Shown piece after piece: positions 44,106 through 54,826 of a DNA stretch of 64,000 nt; the stretch's first letter is position 1, and the number at the start of each line of letters is the position of its first letter. The position numbers were made by a program, and so were the translations under genes. The stretch is taken from contig NC_088308.1 in the NCBI RefSeq assembly GCF_910592395.1, positions 7,145,001 to 7,209,000 on the forward strand. Reading direction: 5' to 3'. Source of the stretch: Lineus longissimus. Taxonomy: Eukaryota; Nemertea; Pilidiophora; Heteronemertea; Lineidae. Below the pieces are notes generated by a model. The model saw nothing but the letters and a program-made list of their open reading frames with translations. It was not told the origin of the DNA and made no database searches.

Positions 44106-47100
44106 TCAAGTGGACGATTTTTTCGATTTCTTCGGTTGTTTTACGATAGTCAGCTTGGATTTGCTCATCTCAGTCTTCTTCACTTTCTTATAAACAGGCA
44201 CGGGCTCAATAGTGACTTTGATGTGTTTTCGTTTCCTGTTTGGTTTCCTTTCCATTCGTTTCTTGATATCTTCTGCGTTTTGCCCGTTTGGGACAAGGAC
44301 GACGTCGTATCGTCTAGTGACCATGACCTTTGCACCTACCACAGTCGTCACGTCCTCTGGCTCGTCTTCAATCACCACCTTCTTGCGTATGGGTAAAACA
44401 ACCTTGTCTCCAGGGGCTGCATGAGTAATAACAAAGGAAAGATAAATAGGCAGGTCTCGACAAGTTTTTTTTCAAACCAGTCTTCTCACAATCTTGATGT
44501 AAAATTTTCTGCTGGGCTCAGCTTAAGGAAACAATACCCAAAGAGGCACTACCACCAGCTGGTAACTGATGTTGGTCTGAACAAGGATGGAGCAATTGAA
44601 CCCACAATGTCCAGATCACGAGCCTGGGACATGCTAAGAACCAAAATAGGGTACCTCATGAAGACATGACAAGTGGTTATGGGTTGTGTAGTTACCTGTG
44701 GAATGGTTTTTACAAGAAAATATCTTTGATTACTGTTCACTTTCCAAACAAGTGTCTGAATGTGCCAGTATACTATATTCTCTTCAATAGCCAGTGATCA
44801 AGATTATACTTATATAGAGGAATGTGTTTTTGATACTGAATGATTTTCCCAATGATCATAAAGACTGCAAATAAGATATGCAAATACAACAGGAGGTGGA
44901 TGTTTTGCGGCATGTCTTACCAGTTGACAAGAACAGTGGTAAAGAAGGAACACCGTGGCTAGTAAGGTAGAACGACTGAACATTATCGGGGCCACCAGGA
45001 ATCTTCTCGGCCAAACAATTGGCAGCAGCAAATGCGTTATCTGCAATCTGGTCGACGGTCATATCCAGGTGAGCAACATGAGCTTGGCTGAAATGGAAAT
45101 AAGAATATGTGAAATGGACACAGTCAGGTGATGACTGTCAGTTATGTCACACCAGATTTTGAAGTTACAGGACTTGGCCACAGCTGCAAACATCCTCAGT
45201 TCATTTTTACATATCGAATTTCCTTCTAGCTGGACTTTAACCCCTTCTTCTGGAGACGAGAGTCATGAAATATCCATTTGACTGCAGCAACAAATTTCTC
45301 ATGTCTCCATAAATCTGTGGTTTCGTGATACTTGAACTTTACTGGTGCACATTCGAGCATTTAAGTTCTCTGGTAGCATGCCTTGGGACAGGAAAATAAC
45401 TGAGATATGAGTCGTAACCAATGGTCACTACTTGAGACACAGTAGAACCTCTCTAGTTAGGTCACCAATGGGACTGAAATGTGCTGCCTTTCATAATGAG
45501 GTCTCCTGACAAATGAGGTAAACTGAATGGGGGGGATACAAACCACGAAGTGCCTCGTCCAGTGAGATGCAATCTTGTGTTGTTGATCACATTATCTATT
45601 TCCTTTGAGAGATTCCCAGACAACAAGTCTACTTGGATTGGGTGTCTGGAAAAAAATTTTTTGTAAATAAAAATTGATAACATACTACTGCAAAGACCTT
45701 AAGGGTGAGTAGGGAGGTAAATAAGTGATTTCAGCAACAGCAAAACAAATTTCTAATGGAAATCCAGAAGACCCTGGCCTCATAAAGAATTACTCATATT
45801 TCATCGAGTAGGTTGTGCAGACCCCTCTGCCACATGGATTAATCAGGTTACATCAGGCAACTATTTTTTAAAGACTCACTTTCTACGTCCATAGAAGTGC
45901 TTTCCCAACATCTTTGGCATAATGCCAGCAACCCTTGCATCTGCCAGATAGACGTCGTACATATTCGATAGGTGTCTTTTAGCTTCAAACTGTTTGTATT
46001 CAGTTTTCAACGACTTGACTGGTATGATCTGAAAGTGATACAAAGATATTAATTCACCCCAGAGAAATGAAACCCTCAACTCCAAACATTATGCGGTTTT
46101 GAGTTCCGTGACCCCCCAATATGGCTCTTTGCGAAAACCTGCTCCCTTGACTTGTTTTAAATACCAAATTCAGTTTCTTATTTTACCTCGGTATTCAGAT
46201 CTGGGGCTCTTTGGGAACACAATGGTGTCAACGCTAGTCAATGCTAGTCAATAGTCAACGCTATAAGTTATGCATAAAGGGTTGAGTTTGAATGAGAGCT
46301 ATGGAGATGTCAGCCACTTTTTACGCTTCGATAATCCACTAAATCATTTCTCTACTCACAGTCGTGACACACGTGACGCCCTTTTCAGCCAGGAGATTCT
46401 TGAAAAACCTGACAGTGTCATCATACTCCCTCTTGGATGGGTCAACGTCCTTGACGAATAAACACACATCAGTGGTGGCTGTAGCAAGTTCATGTGGGAG
46501 AGGACTGAAAAACCAAGCCACAGAATATTTGTACAAAAAAAACCCCCCAATTAACCAGAAGGTTATATCTCCAATATAAGAATTAATACTTGTGGCACAG
46601 CTGAATGAAGTACGACCACTCCTTAAGATTCACATTAAGTTTTGAGTCAGTATCAATAATTCCATAAAATGCTTTCTGTTCCCTGCCTGAGGGCTTAATC
46701 TGAACTTCAAAACATAACATCTAATTTGCTGGTATATAGTCATTTCTACCCGAAACTAATGTTTTCATTCATCTTACATTTTAATGCACTTATTTTTAGC
46801 TTTGGGTGCCTTCTTGAATTCTAACTGTAGTCCTATCTTGACACCAGCTTCTCCCAACAGGTTTTTGCTTCCCTTCTTCTTTACATAGTCAACAAGGGCT
46901 GAGGCAGCTTCTTTCACCTGGAGCATAAAAAAGCCGAAATAGTTGTCAACCTTGCATTGCTTGAATCAAATAATAAATTGTATTCAGCAATCCCATGACT
47001 ATTCAGATACCACTACCAACCAGGATTCCCAGACCTACACAGGCGTACATTACATACATCAACAATTTTGTCAAAGTTTGCTTGGGCGCCGACGCAATGT

Positions 47101-47440
47101 ACAAGGAATACGTCATATGTATTGTTAATGCTATACCACTTACAATACATTCAATCAATCAAAGAGTTCAAATGTTCACAATCACATACTGTATGTACAC
47201 ATGTCATGTAGTGATGTACTGTGCATGCGCGTACATCGTGGTGCATAACATGTGCAATCAACAGGATGGGCGTCCCGTTTTGTGGGTTATAAGTGCCAAC
47301 ACATGACACCAACAGCAAATAATAACAATCTCTTATGTTGCCGGAATCCCGTGAACAAAATGATCAACCTTATCTAAGCTGATGGGATCGTGTAATTGCG
47401 ATTCTGATCCGCTTGATTTTTCGTCAACGGAGGCTGCCAT
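44106..47440 (-). CDS. RSL1D1: Ribosomal L1 domain-containing protein 1-like
   Basis: Family members act in the nucleolus in ribosome assembly. Exons in transcript order: 47440-47369, 46917-46778, 46504-46360, 46028-45880, 45645-45544, 45087-44921, 44416-44106; 1086 nt, 361 residues (human 490). The start MAASVDEKSSGSES is short. The L1-like domain runs from about 25 to 260 with VCLFVKDVDPS, LKTEYKQFEAKRHLS, YLADARVAGIMPKMLGKHFY and LLSGNLSKEI, all alignable to the human protein. The basic tail (KKRMERKPNRKRKHIK, KKSKKSST) suits a nucleolar protein but is far shorter than the human tail. The first donor (gttgat) is weak; phase and homology of the joined product support it. Confidence 0.93.
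45440..45540. mobile_element. CAGTAGAACC-family fragment touching an RSL1D1 splice donor
   Basis: It starts cagtagaacctctctagtt and ends in a G-run about 10 nt from the donor of the exon 45645-45544. Only the left half of the element is present. Confidence 0.6.
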
Positions 47441-47447
47441 CTTGGAA

Positions 47448-47453
47448 CACGTG
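47448..47453. promoter_or_regulatory. E-box CACGTG just upstream of the RSL1D1 start codon
   Basis: The palindrome lies 8 bp before the ATG. Myc/Max-type factors bind this site in many ribosome-biogenesis promoters; use here is inferred. Confidence 0.4.
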
Positions 47454-47680
47454 CTTTTGTTTATATTTGTTTCGGGCAGATGGCGCTGCAGTACCTTTGG
47501 CTACAGTTTGTCCCAAAAAAGAACTTTGCAGTTTTCGTCTTTTCACTCAATCTGCACTGCGCACCTCCACCACTATCACATCTGGTAATTGGGCTTAAAT
47601 CGTTAAATTGCAAACTGCTTCTAATGATGGTAATACTTGTCTTCAATCAGGTTGTGAAAATGTCTTCAATACGATCTATC

Positions 47681-47990
47681 CTCGGACAGAGTGATGTGAT
47701 TTGGAGATGGTCCTCAGCTCGGCATAAATGACAAAAGCTGGAATGTCCTCTTCATAGCAATGATGCAAAATGATCCTCTTGGCAAGCTATGTGACTCTGT
47801 CCTTATATGTGTGGGATGATGCGACCCCTGACGATTGTCCTCGGACAGAGTGATGTGATTTGGAGATGGTCCTCAGCTCGGCATAAATGACAAAAGCTGG
47901 AATGTCCTCTTCATAGCAATGATGCAAAATGATCCTCTTGGCAAGCTATGTGACTCTGTCCTTATATGTGTGGGATGATGCGACCCCTGG
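47681..47990. repeat. 159-bp direct duplication upstream of RSL1D1
   Basis: ctcggacagagtgatgtgat begins copies at 47681 and 47840. The two are essentially identical through gatgcgacccctg, so the duplication is recent. Confidence 0.95.
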
Positions 47991-50900
47991 TCTACATGTA
48001 AAATAAGTTCCCCCCGATGACAATATAATCCGTCCACATGCACTATGAGGTGACGCCAGTGCTGGATCACAGGGCCTATATTTCATTGTAAAAGAGACAA
48101 GACCACAATTGATTTTTTAAGCCTTTTAGCAGTTAAATTGTCAATGTTTGACCGCGACGCATCAAAGAATGCGTCAAGTAGTGAAACTGAAATTCGGATA
48201 TGATATACGGGTTAGTCTTGCGAGTAACTGGTGCGATGGAAATTGGTGATTGACCACGGAAATTTTTTTATAATCGACAAATTAGACAGACTTTGATATT
48301 TCCACTGTTTTCAGCCAACTGGCAGAAAAAACTCAAAACACGCCCCCCATTACCCAATTAGCAAAATTCGAAATTAATTTTTTCATCAAATAATTTCTTT
48401 ATATCTGTAGACTTGCCACAGCAAATATTTTTTCAATACCTCTCCAAATATGTACTTGAGAGTAAAAAACATGCACTCGTCTAATTGATAGGCCTCGACC
48501 CTCCAACCTATGAATATTCATTAGTGGTCTTGTCTCAAAATTAGTTCCCTGATGGGATCCACCCAAAAAGTAATCTGTAGAGCCGTATGGCCTAACATTT
48601 TTCTGTACCATTGATGTAAATAGCAAGTATAGTATATAGAATTTATGCATATCACCAGTTCCTATGTGCACGAGAAGTCCATTGATAAAAGACAAAAGGC
48701 TTATTTCTGATGAAGCGTTGGATTTATTACAGAAAATACCATCATCTATGATTAACCACAAACCATCGCATAAACAAAAATATGAACAATTGCCAAAAAG
48801 CTTTATACTATTAAAGACAATAGTCGAGTTAGTCACTGGCATGTATGTGCCTACACTAGGCTGAAAGCACCAGAAGGCCTACTGGGTGAAGACAATTTCT
48901 AAGCCTAGGGAGAAAATTTCTGAAAACTTATATACCAGGTACATGTATATAAGAAATTCACCACATGAATCCAAAACACTTAGTCTCTGAATTCTCATCT
49001 CATGCTTTACTCATTATCACCAAACTGATAATATGGGCTTTCCTGTTGAACAAATACCATGAAATGAGAATTGACTTTCTCTGAAATGTGCTACACATCT
49101 AGATTCAAAATCACAATAAATGTACATGTAAATTTTTATTTCACACACTTTTTTCTCACCAATATCAAGCCTTGTGTCTGTGTAGGCCTATTTTTTACTT
49201 TGAAAGACACTGCAATGGATTGTGCTGCCCCCCCCCCCCCCCCCCGAAACTAATCAAGCGATGACATTTACCACAACAAACAATAAACAAGCACAGCCAG
49301 TTCATGAATAAATTTTTTTAATGGGATGTTATGTGAGACATTGCACCTTCCTTTTTTACCAGACGATATACATGTAATAATTTACATACAAATATATTAT
49401 GATAGGTATTCTAGTGTACATGTATTTTGGTTCCTAAGGCTACAAATACATGGGCTTGGAAGTCCCAATTCTCAATAAGAGTTAAAATGGACAGCTTATG
49501 ACTGGGGAAAGCCAACACATGACACACAATAATACAAATGAACATTGTACATGAACATCAAACTTTTGTTCCGACCTAAAATGTACATTCTGAGAATTCT
49601 CAAGGAGAGTGAAACTGTTTTAACTTTCACTTTAAATTGTGTTTGATGGAGCTTATATGATATGGTAAGATGGTACAATTATAGCCGCTGTGTGCATTGA
49701 TGTGTACTGCTAGCTGTTTCTGAAGGGGGTATATTTGTACTTGGGTTTATTACAGTACAACTCTACCTTGCCTCAGGCGAGCGAAGGCTACCACACAAGT
49801 TGCACCTGGGTTTATCATTGTACCACTTTACCAAAACTGAGACTAGTCAAGGCTATCAATCAAGTTGTATCTGGGATTTTCATTGTACCATTTTACCTTA
49901 CCCCAGACTAGTCAAGGCTACCACACAAGGAACCCATTGAAAATAGACATGCCTATATCACATATTTTTAGACAACATTGCACACATACTGTACATCGTC
50001 TTATTCGGGAATATACTGTATACATTTATCTATGGCCTATCAATCAGGCTCCCTGCCTGAACATACTGTGTCGATGTGTTTAAGCGGATTGAGGGCTGCC
50101 TGTACAAAAAGGCCTATATTACCTGTAATTGCTTTATGTGTAACAGACACCCCTCAACGGCTTAAACATGTTGACACAGTACCAGTAAGTGTGTACAATG
50201 TAAGAGTAGGGCAAGTACATGCTGGGCCAGCACTTCTGCATTTGCATGAGTTCAAGTGTAGGGGGCACTTGTGAACATACCTGAAAATGTATAGAAAAGT
50301 TGGCAGAATAACTGCGCACATTTCCTGATGCATTCTACTACTGCCCTCTCTGCAGGAATCTGCCACATTACACTAACAATAGCGCCAGCCTGTCAGAACT
50401 TGCCCTACTCATACTTCAGTGCTAACCCAAGCAGATCAAGTATTTACAGTCTATGTAAAGGTAGGAATCTATCCCGCACCATGCCACTATTCTGTGATCA
50501 CACAATTGAAAATTGCAAGTGCAAGAGCTAACTTTTCCCCTATTTCCCCACAGTAGCCACTGGAGCCTTAATTTTACACTTAACAAAAAGAAAGTAAGCA
50601 GTTTATTGTACAAAGATGAGCAAATAATCTATAGTCAGGCACTCAAAGAGAAAACAGGAAAAAAAAGCATTATCCGCACTAAAAAAATACCAAATAAATT
50701 AGTACCAGTAGTCAACTTCTATATCGAGAGGCTGTCCATAATTATCAGTATTTTTTTCTTTTCTCAGACCCCCAATTTGATTTGACTGACATTTGGACTG
50801 ACCTTGCTCCCGCCAAAAACACATAATGAAGTACTGAGTTTTTTCTCCCGTTATGAGTGTAGCATTACATACAATGTAGTTGAATATCAGTTTTAATATC

Positions 50901-51837
50901 AGTGTTTATCACCTTCACCTCCTCTACACCAAGTTAGGTAACTTTCACTCTCTTCCACCTGGAAATTTGCAACACCAACTGCAGCAAGAGATAGATAGAA
51001 AATTATGAAGCATTAGCCCTAAACCAATAAGTGCTGAAGAGCAGATCTTGCCATGCGATTCTATAGCCATGCATTTTTTACCTTTCACTAAGGCTGGTTT
51101 ACAGAGTTCATGCAGTCACGCATCACTTTTTACACATGACATGACATGGCATGATAAAGTGACCACTACTGCCACCTTTGTTGTGGGGTTCACACTAGCA
51201 TTTCCAGCAGGCTGGCATGTGAAATCCTAGACTGGTTACTCAAAGGTGAAATGTGATAAATTTGTGAACATACTGCACTCGGGGTGTATTCACATGGGTA
51301 AACACCAGCAGTGTATCTAGCACCTATTTACAGGGGTCACAACAGAAGTTTGGTGATTACATTCACTACACCGAAGCACACAAAACATTCTTTCGCCATC
51401 TTGAAGGAGACAAACGAATGGAGTTAGAGCAAAGGTGAGAGCATGGAATACAACATTGCACCACTGTGAGCAATCATAAAAATGAAAAACATCATCTTGA
51501 GCAACTCACTGCAGCCATATTTTAGCCTATTTTCACAACTATCTCACACTTCCTCCAAAGGCACTGATGATTACCGGTACATTCCCGGCTCACCCAACAA
51601 AGTTTGTGAAAATCTATCATTTCTAACTGGTCTTGATACAGGAACCTACAATGACCACGACAGACTGGTGATATTTGTTGTATATAATAAATGTCACATA
51701 TCACTTGTCTGCAGTGCGCATTAGGTATGTCTGGCAAGGTATGTGTTGCATGAGTTGCTCAAGATCGACAAAAAATCATCGCAAGCAACAACAAAGTCCC
51801 ATATCACCAATCAGCAGAGAGAGGAGCAAAGCGCCAT
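47991..51837. other. Gene-free stretch between RSL1D1 and TEX2
   Basis: No supported exon. It holds a poly(C) tract near 49228-49244, an imperfect 65-bp tandem repeat at 49733-49930, and long chance frames at 48399-48842. The part near 51837 may be 3' UTR of the long TEX2 transcript. Confidence 0.45.
49733..49930. repeat. Three imperfect copies of a unit of about 65 bp
   Basis: The skeleton 'aagttg-acctgggtttatcattgtacca...ccttacc...ctagtcaaggctacca' recurs at about 49734, 49799 and 49864. Confidence 0.7.
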
Positions 51838-51930
51838 CTATGTGTCGGCATCACAAGGCCCATTGTTAACAACGCCGGGGTTCATGACGGGAATCGGCAA
51901 GTCATCCATGTTGGGCAGCACCAACACCTT
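51838..51930 (-). CDS. TEX2: TEX2 alternative distal last coding exon
   Basis: After the acceptor ctctgttcgtttccag the frame reads KVLVLPNMDDLPIPVMNPGV and then a short tail ending DADT and TAG, 30 residues. It matches the C-terminal KVFVMPNMDD motif of TEX2 and enters in phase 0, as does the proximal exon 54826-54731. It would replace that exon and end the protein differently. Confidence 0.8.
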   Translation of the reverse strand, partial: KVLVLPNMDDLPIPVMNPGVVNNGPCDADT

Positions 51931-54730
51931 CTGGAAACGAACAGAGAAGGAGAGCGTCATAAATGGATAGAGACAACGGTGGAGAGACACAACATGACTG
52001 AAGGAGTTGGGGGGGGGGGGTCACTCATTGACTGACATGGGTACACACACCTGTTTGTAAACACAGTGTGTGAGGGGTAGATTTGTAGCACCAACCACGG
52101 GTCACGTGACTGGCAATATGGGGGTGGGGGGCACTTTGATATCTTGGGTCTCATTTTTGCTAATGAGGGGGTCATTTCAGTAAGCCGGCCACATCCTCAT
52201 TGCAATTTGGGTCAAAATGATTATACACTTGTTGGAAAAATCTGGAGATAAGCAGCAAACAGGGATTTTTCCCAGCTTTCAAGGGAAAGTTGACATCTCT
52301 GAATTTACCCTCGATACGAGTATTAAAGCTTCTAACAATGAAAAGGCTAGGAGCAAAATTAAGCAAAAGGTGAGGATAGAGAGGAAGGAAGGAAGAGAAA
52401 GAAGCGTAACTATTGGCAACAAAATGTTTGAACCACAAAGAAGTACACCAGTACTGAAAAAACCGCTTCGAATGAAAAAAAATTCCCAAAAAATTCCCAT
52501 AACAAAAACTTCCAGAACTAGATGTGCTCATACTTGCCACATTAACAACATATATTGAAGAACTAATATGAGGATCATGTTGTGGAAACACCCTGTACCA
52601 TAACATGAAAACCGCCTTTTTTGTCCCACATTTATCCTAGCACCATGCAGCTGCAAAATATGGTACACTCCCCAGCTAGAGGCTATAGCAACAAACAAGT
52701 CTTCCTTTCGTTACATTATGGATCGCCAGCACTACGAAAACCTATGTTTTGGGAGTGTAGATATCAGCAATTATTTGTCAAATCATATAGTTTTACTAGT
52801 TTTGTACTATAGCAGCTTTTTTAGAATACCAAGCATATCAACAGAATCGCATTTCATAAATGCAATTTCCAAGACTCTGATAACTTGGCCATCAACCTTT
52901 GGACCTCGAAATTGAGCTTGGCTAACAGCAACACCATATAGACCTCTTAAATGACAATGTAACATTAGAAACAACATGTATTTAACCAAAAATATATGAG
53001 GCTCGCTTATTTATTGTTGATCTAACTTAGCCAGTCATTAAAACTAGCTCATCAGAGATGTAGACATCAGCTCGGTGCAATCATTCCTTAGTTACGTCTT
53101 CTTTCCCATATACTTGGGCTTTTGCCAGAGATAAGACCATGACAAGTTACACTTTTAGCCCCAGTATGGGATATTTTGTCATGGTCACTCAAATGCAATG
53201 GACCACAGATTTTGATCTATTCTCATCCAACAGATTCTCTAATTTCTTTGTCTTGTTTGATTGTGTACAACAAGATTTTAAATAAAATCTCTGCAATCAC
53301 AGGTGTTACATCATAAATTTTGGAAAAAATTTGTCCAATACAAATAAAGACAAAAGGAGTATGCAAAAATATAGCTACATGTTTCGAAGCTTTTATCATT
53401 TCTTGGACAGATGTTGGCCTACAATGTACATACCAGATCAGATGATTTATGGACAGAAGACATCTGCTACACAGTAGTAAAGATACTGCCAGATGACATG
53501 GAGTGAATTATCACACAGGAATGCACACAAAACGACACAGATGAGATATGATATTCTGTGAACCAATGTTTGCAATTTCTGTAATCTGTATACACTGTTC
53601 CTTGATTATTGATGCTCGCAACTTGGAAATTTATAAAATAAATGCACCATTTCACTGCAGTTGTGGAGAATTTAGCATTTGTTTCACAGTGTTATTGGTC
53701 ATAAATGTTCATTTCTAGTACTAAAATACATTCAGCATATTATTAATACTATAAAGCTAGTTAATGTACAAAGCATGTTATAATAGTATCACGTTAAAAA
53801 GCACCAGCATACAGCATGTGCCAGAAACAAGCCAATCCCCAAACATTTCAACAAACACTATAAACCGCCCTCATAATTCTTAATGAAATTGATGCCCTTT
53901 CACAACAACCTTAGTATTTTATTACTACATGTATCAGATCAGATAATAAACTTTAAGTGAGTTGTTTCTGGCACATACTGTCAGGGACAGAAAGGGTAGG
54001 ATATCGAAGGGTTGGGTTGTTAACTACATGTACAGGTATGCATATCATTGGTGGGAAATGCCATATTTTGGAGTATATATCTGATGAAGCAGTACATCTT
54101 CGACCAATGGACAATTTAAGATAGGGCTGAGCCAAGGAAAAACTAACATGTTTTCCGGGCAAGATTTTCTCAGTGGTACTACTGAACTTTTGCTATTACG
54201 TGACAGAAAAGAAAAACTCCACCTGGAATGGTTTTCTTCCCATTATCAAAACTGTAAAGATCCAGTAGAGACAGCCGGATTTTCATGTTTTGAAATCCCT
54301 TCTGGCGGTATCATCATGTCCTCCTGGCTTGCCAATCAAATTTGCCTTTTCCCTTGCCAGTTTATCATGTATTCAAATGAGAGCATTTCGTACAATTGTG
54401 TACCAATGAGACCAAGGTCTAATTCATGAAATCCAGTTTTGATATCGAGGTCACAAGTCCAAGAATTGATGACGTCGTAAGTGGGTCATTCTCGTGGCCG
54501 GGTTCACTGAGCAGAATAGTAGAAGCTCACTATCATGACAGTACCGGATAGGGCTTTGCACCACCCTGTACCTCATTAGTGCACCAGAAGCCCTAACAAT
54601 GTGAAAGCCCTTTGGAGCAAGATGGTATCGGTACAGTGAAAGACGTCAGCAAAGCAGTCAGTAGATTATAATACATCTGAAATTCTGGACAAATTAGTCA
54701 GTTATGTGGAGATATTTTTGTCGCCAGGCA
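51931..54730 (-). other. TEX2 3' UTR (proximal form) or intron (distal form)
   Basis: No further exon is supported. An AATAAA on the minus strand at 53918-53923 could end the proximal transcript. A poly(G) tract lies near 52009-52020. Confidence 0.45.
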
Positions 54731-54826
54731 TCATCGCGTGGGCTCGAGTATGTCACCTGCGGTGTTGATCTTATCGAACATGAGCGGGACGACTAAATCA
54801 TCCATATTTGGCATCACAAACACTCG
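54731..54826 (-). CDS. TEX2: TEX2 alternative proximal last coding exon
   Basis: After the acceptor at 54827 the frame reads RVFVMPNMDDLVVPLMFDKI and a tail ending EPTR and TGA, 31 residues. It is closer to the vertebrate C-terminus over VFVMPNMDD than is the distal exon. Confidence 0.88.
   Translation of the reverse strand, partial: RVFVMPNMDDLVVPLMFDKINTAGDILEPTR

Noticed and set aside
48399-48864. 147-codon minus frame and overlapping plus frame
   Set aside because: Neither shows a family motif; overlapping frames on both strands suggest chance or an old transposon remnant, which I cannot show.
52172-52606. 144-codon minus frame and 113-codon plus frame
   Set aside because: They lie in the TEX2 3' region, are mutually antisense, and have no recognisable motifs.
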